Assembly (NCBI GenBank): GCA_016213455.1
Contig: JACRAG010000582.1
Span: forward strand, 1 to 8,144
DNA: 8,144 nt
Source of the DNA: Anaerolineae bacterium
Lineage (GTDB): Bacteria > Chloroflexota > Anaerolineae > Anaerolineales > Anaerolineaceae
Reading direction: 5' to 3'
A model generated the notes under the pieces. It had not been told where the DNA came from, ran no database searches, and saw nothing but the letters and a program-made list of their open reading frames with translations. Shown in pieces: positions 5,884 through 8,144 of this stretch. A program made the translations under genes and the position numbers. Each line of letters starts with the position of its first letter. The first letter of the stretch is position 1.

Positions 5884-6747
5884 ATGAATGAAGTTGAATT
5901 GGTTCTGGCTGTGAAGGATGAGCTGGGAGAAGGTCCCGTCTGGCATGCCGGCGAACAGGCCCTGTATTGGGTGGATATCAACAGCGGGTTATACCACCGC
6001 TACCAACCCGATCCCGGACTGCACGAAGTGGTGCAGGTGGGGATCAAGATCGGCGCGCTGGCGTTCCGTCAAAAAGGCGGGCTGGTTCTGGCAGCCGAAC
6101 ACGGCTTTTACACCTTCGATCCTGCCGCCAACTTGCTGCAACCCATAGGCGCACCCGAAAAAGACAAGCCGCACACACGCTTCAACGACGGCGCAGTTGA
6201 CCGGCGCGGGCGTTTCTGGGCTGGCACGTTGGGTGACCCTCAAAACAACAATCTTTACCGTCTGGACCCGGATGGCACGATACAACGCATGGATACCGGC
6301 ATCGACATCTCCAATGGCATTGGCTGGAGTCCGGACAACCGGGTGATGTACTATGTCGACTCCACACCCGGCCTGATCTATGCCTATGATTACGACATCG
6401 AAACCGGCAACCTTGCCAACCGGCGCGTTTTCGTAGACCGGTCAGACCGCAAAGGCGTACCCGATGGATTGACGGTGGACGCGCAGGGCCGCATCTGGAC
6501 TGCCATCTGGGGCGGTTTCTGCCTCGAAGTGTACTCACCTGCCGGGCAATTGGAACAGGTGGTGGATCTACCGGTGGAATTCCCGACCAGCATGGCTTTT
6601 GGCGGACCGGACCTGGAAGACCTGTACATCACCTCCGCGCAGGAGGAGATTCCGCTCAGTGAGCGCGATCGACACCCGCTGGCGGGGAATGTATTCCGCA
6701 TCCGCGGCGCAGGGCGCGGATTGACAGAGCCAGCCTTCGCCGGCTGA
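5884..6747 (+). CDS. SMP-30/regucalcin-family sugar lactonase (gluconolactonase-like)
   Basis: The protein has 287 residues, a usual length for this six-bladed beta-propeller family. Seen: E16 in LGEGPVW, R99 and N101 in TRFNDG, N144 in ISNGIGWSPD and D194 in GVPDGL. These align with the divalent-metal ligands (Glu, Asn, Asp) and the substrate-contact Arg and Asn of human regucalcin. The C terminus (GNVFRIRGAGRGLTEPAFAG) matches the usual family ending. The regucalcin Glu that also contacts substrate (in GTMAEE) is not obvious here; the segment reads GTLGDP, with D118 nearby. Known: family members hydrolyse aldono-lactones to aldonates. It is the last gene of the rightward operon, after the GH36-like gene. 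Inference: it opens the lactone made by the sugar dehydrogenase and feeds the dehydratase of the divergent operon. The family is secure and the lactonase role likely. Confidence 0.92.
   Translation: MNEVELVLAVKDELGEGPVWHAGEQALYWVDINSGLYHRYQPDPGLHEVVQVGIKIGALAFRQKGGLVLAAEHGFYTFDPAANLLQPIGAPEKDKPHTRFNDGAVDRRGRFWAGTLGDPQNNNLYRLDPDGTIQRMDTGIDISNGIGWSPDNRVMYYVDSTPGLIYAYDYDIETGNLANRRVFVDRSDRKGVPDGLTVDAQGRIWTAIWGGFCLEVYSPAGQLEQVVDLPVEFPTSMAFGGPDLEDLYITSAQEEIPLSERDRHPLAGNVFRIRGAGRGLTEPAFAG
6731..6746. terminator. Weak stem-loop at the meeting point of two convergent genes
   Basis: CAGCC (6731-6735) pairs with GGCTG (6742-6746) around a 6-base loop and overlaps the end of the SMP-30 gene. Only 16 bases separate its stop from that of the epimerase-like gene. 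No T-run follows on either strand, so it is at best a weak or factor-dependent transcription end and may simply be coding sequence. Confidence 0.2.
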
Positions 6748-6763
6748 GTCAAAGCGAGCCGCA

Positions 6764-7690
6764 TCAGCCCAGCGCTCCCGCATGGATGGAGATGCGCGTG
6801 CTCAATGAGCTGCCTGGCTCCAGCGACGAGCACTGACCGAGCCGGATCGCCTCATTGACTGACAGCGGCATGGCGGTGGCTGGCTCCAATACTGCCACAG
6901 TGTGCCCGTCAAAACCACCATAAGAGGCGAAGTAGCACAGGTACGGGAAGACCTGCGGGTCAAAGTCAATCGACAGTTCGCAGCCTCTCGTCTGGCTGCG
7001 CAGACCGACATGACCGGCTTTCAATCCGTACAGGAACAGGAAATCGGTCGTGCCGTCAGAAACAGGAATGCAGTCCGCGCGCTTGCCGTCCACGAAAGGC
7101 CATGGGAACGGCGCCTGCGACTGCCAGCGCGACCATTGCGCGTCTGCGACAACGGCATGTTCTGCCGGGCAGATCAATTCATCGCCAGGAGAGATGATCG
7201 CCGCGGCATGCAGCTTCCACAAAAAGAAACGCCGCTCGCTTGCACGGTTTTCGATGCGCACATCTAGGTCAACGTGGGGTGCATCCGGGTGCAGGCGAAT
7301 GCGTTTCTCATAGCTCAGGTTCCAGAGGGGCAGCCTGCCACGCAAAAGCAGCGCACCTTCTTCAAAGGCAGCCTCCAGCGGCAGCGTCCACAATTCGCCG
7401 TGGTCCGGGCAATCCAACCCGGCGATGGGTTCAGGCAGGTCACCGGGGATCACCTCGTCAATGCCACCGTAGAAATGCGGATCATAAGCCTCCCCGGGGG
7501 GCACGCGGCGCAGCGGCAGGGCTGCGTTCCTCCACAGGAACTCGCGCTGCAGGCCTTTGTGAAACAGGCTGATGATCCGCCCGCCGGTCTCCGGAGAGAC
7601 ATCCACCTGAAGGTTGTCATTCTCCAGGCGGATCACGTGCACCTGGTCAACCACCCGTTCGGTTCGTTCGATCTTCGCATGATTCATCAT
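6764..7690 (-). CDS. Aldose 1-epimerase (mutarotase)-like protein
   Basis: The protein has 308 residues and belongs to the galactose-mutarotase-like beta-sandwich superfamily. Seen: the N-terminal GGRIISLFHKGLQREFLW (37-54); H97 in DHGELW; H161 in LWKLHAAAIISPGD; E269 in AVLEPATAMP; and a C-terminal SLEPGSSLSTRISIHAG strand. H97, H161 and E269 fall where the two catalytic histidines and the general-base glutamate of GalM sit. Overall it is divergent from GalM and belongs to a wider, poorly characterised aldose-epimerase-like group. Known: mutarotases interconvert alpha and beta anomers of free aldoses. Inference: it supplies the anomer used by the sugar dehydrogenase. Two ATGs stand in tandem at the start (7690 and 7687), with no ribosome site but a -10-like TAAAAT 6 bases upstream. 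It is convergent with the lactonase gene and divergent from the gene at 7737. Superfamily is confident; true epimerase activity is only likely. Confidence 0.82.
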   Translation of the reverse strand: MMNHAKIERTERVVDQVHVIRLENDNLQVDVSPETGGRIISLFHKGLQREFLWRNAALPLRRVPPGEAYDPHFYGGIDEVIPGDLPEPIAGLDCPDHGELWTLPLEAAFEEGALLLRGRLPLWNLSYEKRIRLHPDAPHVDLDVRIENRASERRFFLWKLHAAAIISPGDELICPAEHAVVADAQWSRWQSQAPFPWPFVDGKRADCIPVSDGTTDFLFLYGLKAGHVGLRSQTRGCELSIDFDPQVFPYLCYFASYGGFDGHTVAVLEPATAMPLSVNEAIRLGQCSSLEPGSSLSTRISIHAGALG

Positions 7691-7696
7691 GCGTAC

Positions 7697-7702
7697 ATTT
7701 TA
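7697..7702 (-). promoter_or_regulatory. Possible -10 box giving a leaderless epimerase-like transcript
   Basis: TAAAAT on the minus strand with exactly 6 bases between it and the ATG at 7690. The gene lacks a Shine-Dalgarno site, and a -10 at this distance would place the start of transcription at or next to the ATG. No -35 is recognisable at the normal spacing. AT-rich hexamers occur by chance, so this is tentative. Confidence 0.3.
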
Positions 7703-7720
7703 CCCAGTGAAGCCAAAACA

Positions 7721-7725
7721 GGGAG
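7721..7725 (+). promoter_or_regulatory. Ribosome site of the Asp-box protein gene
   Basis: GGGAG lies 11 bases before the ATG at 7737; a second purine run, AGGA at 7731-7734, is only 2 bases from the ATG and too close to work alone. Spacing is long but the region is clearly purine-rich. No convincing rightward promoter is visible in the 46-base gap between the divergent genes. Confidence 0.45.
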
Positions 7726-7736
7726 AAAACAGGAAT

Positions 7737-8144
7737 ATGTCAACTCAAAAATACCAGATCAACAACATAGAAATCACGATCGATGAGATCCCCCCGCTGC
7801 GTTTCCCCAGCGCGACCGACTGCAACAGCCCCATCTGGTGGTGGGATGGGAAAATGCACATTCTCAACTCCACCGGGCATCCTGTGCACTCGTCCGGCGA
7901 ACACGTGGAGAACATGACGCGCGGCAGCGAAATCATCTACACTGCCTGGCGGGATGGTGGGCGTTGGATTGAATCGGTGCACCAAGAGCCGGACGGCACC
8001 CTGTTCGGTTGGTATCACAACGAGCCTGCGCATCTCGTCCCAGATGAATACCATGTCGGGCGGCAATTCCCGCTCACCGCGCCGTTTATTGGCGCAGTGG
8101 TCTCCTACGATAACGGCGACTCCTGGGACGACCTGGGCTTGATC
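7737..8144 (+). CDS. Asp-box (BNR-repeat) beta-propeller-like protein, 3' end missing
   Basis: The frame opens with ATG at 7737 and continues past the right edge, giving 136 residues. Seen: an N-terminal stretch without signal peptide or membrane segment; tryptophan-rich CNSPIWWWDGKMHILNS at 29-45, as in a first propeller blade; YTAWRDGGRWIESVHQEPDGTLFGWYHNEP at 69-97, a second blade-like repeat; and SYDNGDSWDDLG at 123-134, which fits the Asp-box pattern SxDxGxxW. Known: Asp-boxes mark sialidase-like and other five- to seven-bladed propellers, many of them glycoside hydrolases or lyases. Inference: a further glycan-related enzyme or binding protein of this locus. The catalytic portion is outside, so I do not assign a family or reaction. 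That it is a real gene is supported by the ribosome site and the propeller-like pattern. Confidence 0.72.
   Translation, partial: MSTQKYQINNIEITIDEIPPLRFPSATDCNSPIWWWDGKMHILNSTGHPVHSSGEHVENMTRGSEIIYTAWRDGGRWIESVHQEPDGTLFGWYHNEPAHLVPDEYHVGRQFPLTAPFIGAVVSYDNGDSWDDLGLI

Noticed and set aside
5317..5946. Open frame on the minus strand covering the glycosidase end and the start of the lactonase
   Set aside because: It crosses two well-supported genes on the other strand and has no recognisable motif or promoter of its own.
1..8144. tRNA, rRNA, CRISPR arrays, insertion sequences or phage-type genes
   Set aside because: No repeated spacer pattern, transposase motif, terminal inverted repeats or tRNA-like cloverleaf was seen; the window is nearly fully covered by metabolic genes.

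Overview
The window is a carbohydrate-catabolism locus of a bacterium. It holds seven protein genes with short gaps; two of them run off the window ends. There are no RNA genes, mobile elements or CRISPR arrays. Base composition looks moderately GC-rich. There is no taxonomic marker. The gene styles (a GntR regulator with an unusual C-terminal half, a cytoplasmic GH36-like enzyme, an SMP-30 lactonase) would suit a Chloroflexota or similar saprophyte, but that is a weak guess. None of the complete enzymes begins with an obvious signal peptide, so they probably act in the cytoplasm on imported oligosaccharides or sugars.

Layout: positions 1-2643 are a leftward operon, transcribed in the order NADP-type short-chain dehydrogenase (2643-1885), mandelate-racemase-type sugar-acid dehydratase (1879-701), then a second, NAD-type short-chain dehydrogenase (685 to beyond the left edge). 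Positions 2644-2815 are a divergent control region with a perfect 17-base palindrome, a near-consensus rightward promoter overlapping it and a weaker extended -10 leftward promoter. Positions 2816-6747 are a rightward operon: GntR regulator, GH36-like glycosidase and SMP-30/regucalcin lactonase. Positions 7690-6764 are a leftward aldose-1-epimerase-like gene that converges on the lactonase. From 7737 to the right edge is a divergent gene for an Asp-box (BNR) protein, incomplete here.

How the genes fit together (inference): the glycosidase frees a sugar, the epimerase-like protein interconverts its anomers, the first dehydrogenase oxidises it to a lactone, the SMP-30 protein opens the lactone to the aldonate, the enolase-superfamily dehydratase makes the 2-keto-3-deoxy acid, and the second dehydrogenase may oxidise this further, as in the non-phosphorylative L-fucose and L-rhamnose routes. 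A terminal aldolase or hydrolase is not visible and may lie to the left. The sugar cannot be fixed from sequence alone: D-galactose, L-fucose and other galacto-configured sugars are all candidates. Nothing here looks like a wholly new class of system. The most unusual points are the altered active-site motifs in the glycosidase and dehydratase, the regulator's C-terminal domain, and the compact operator/promoter arrangement.
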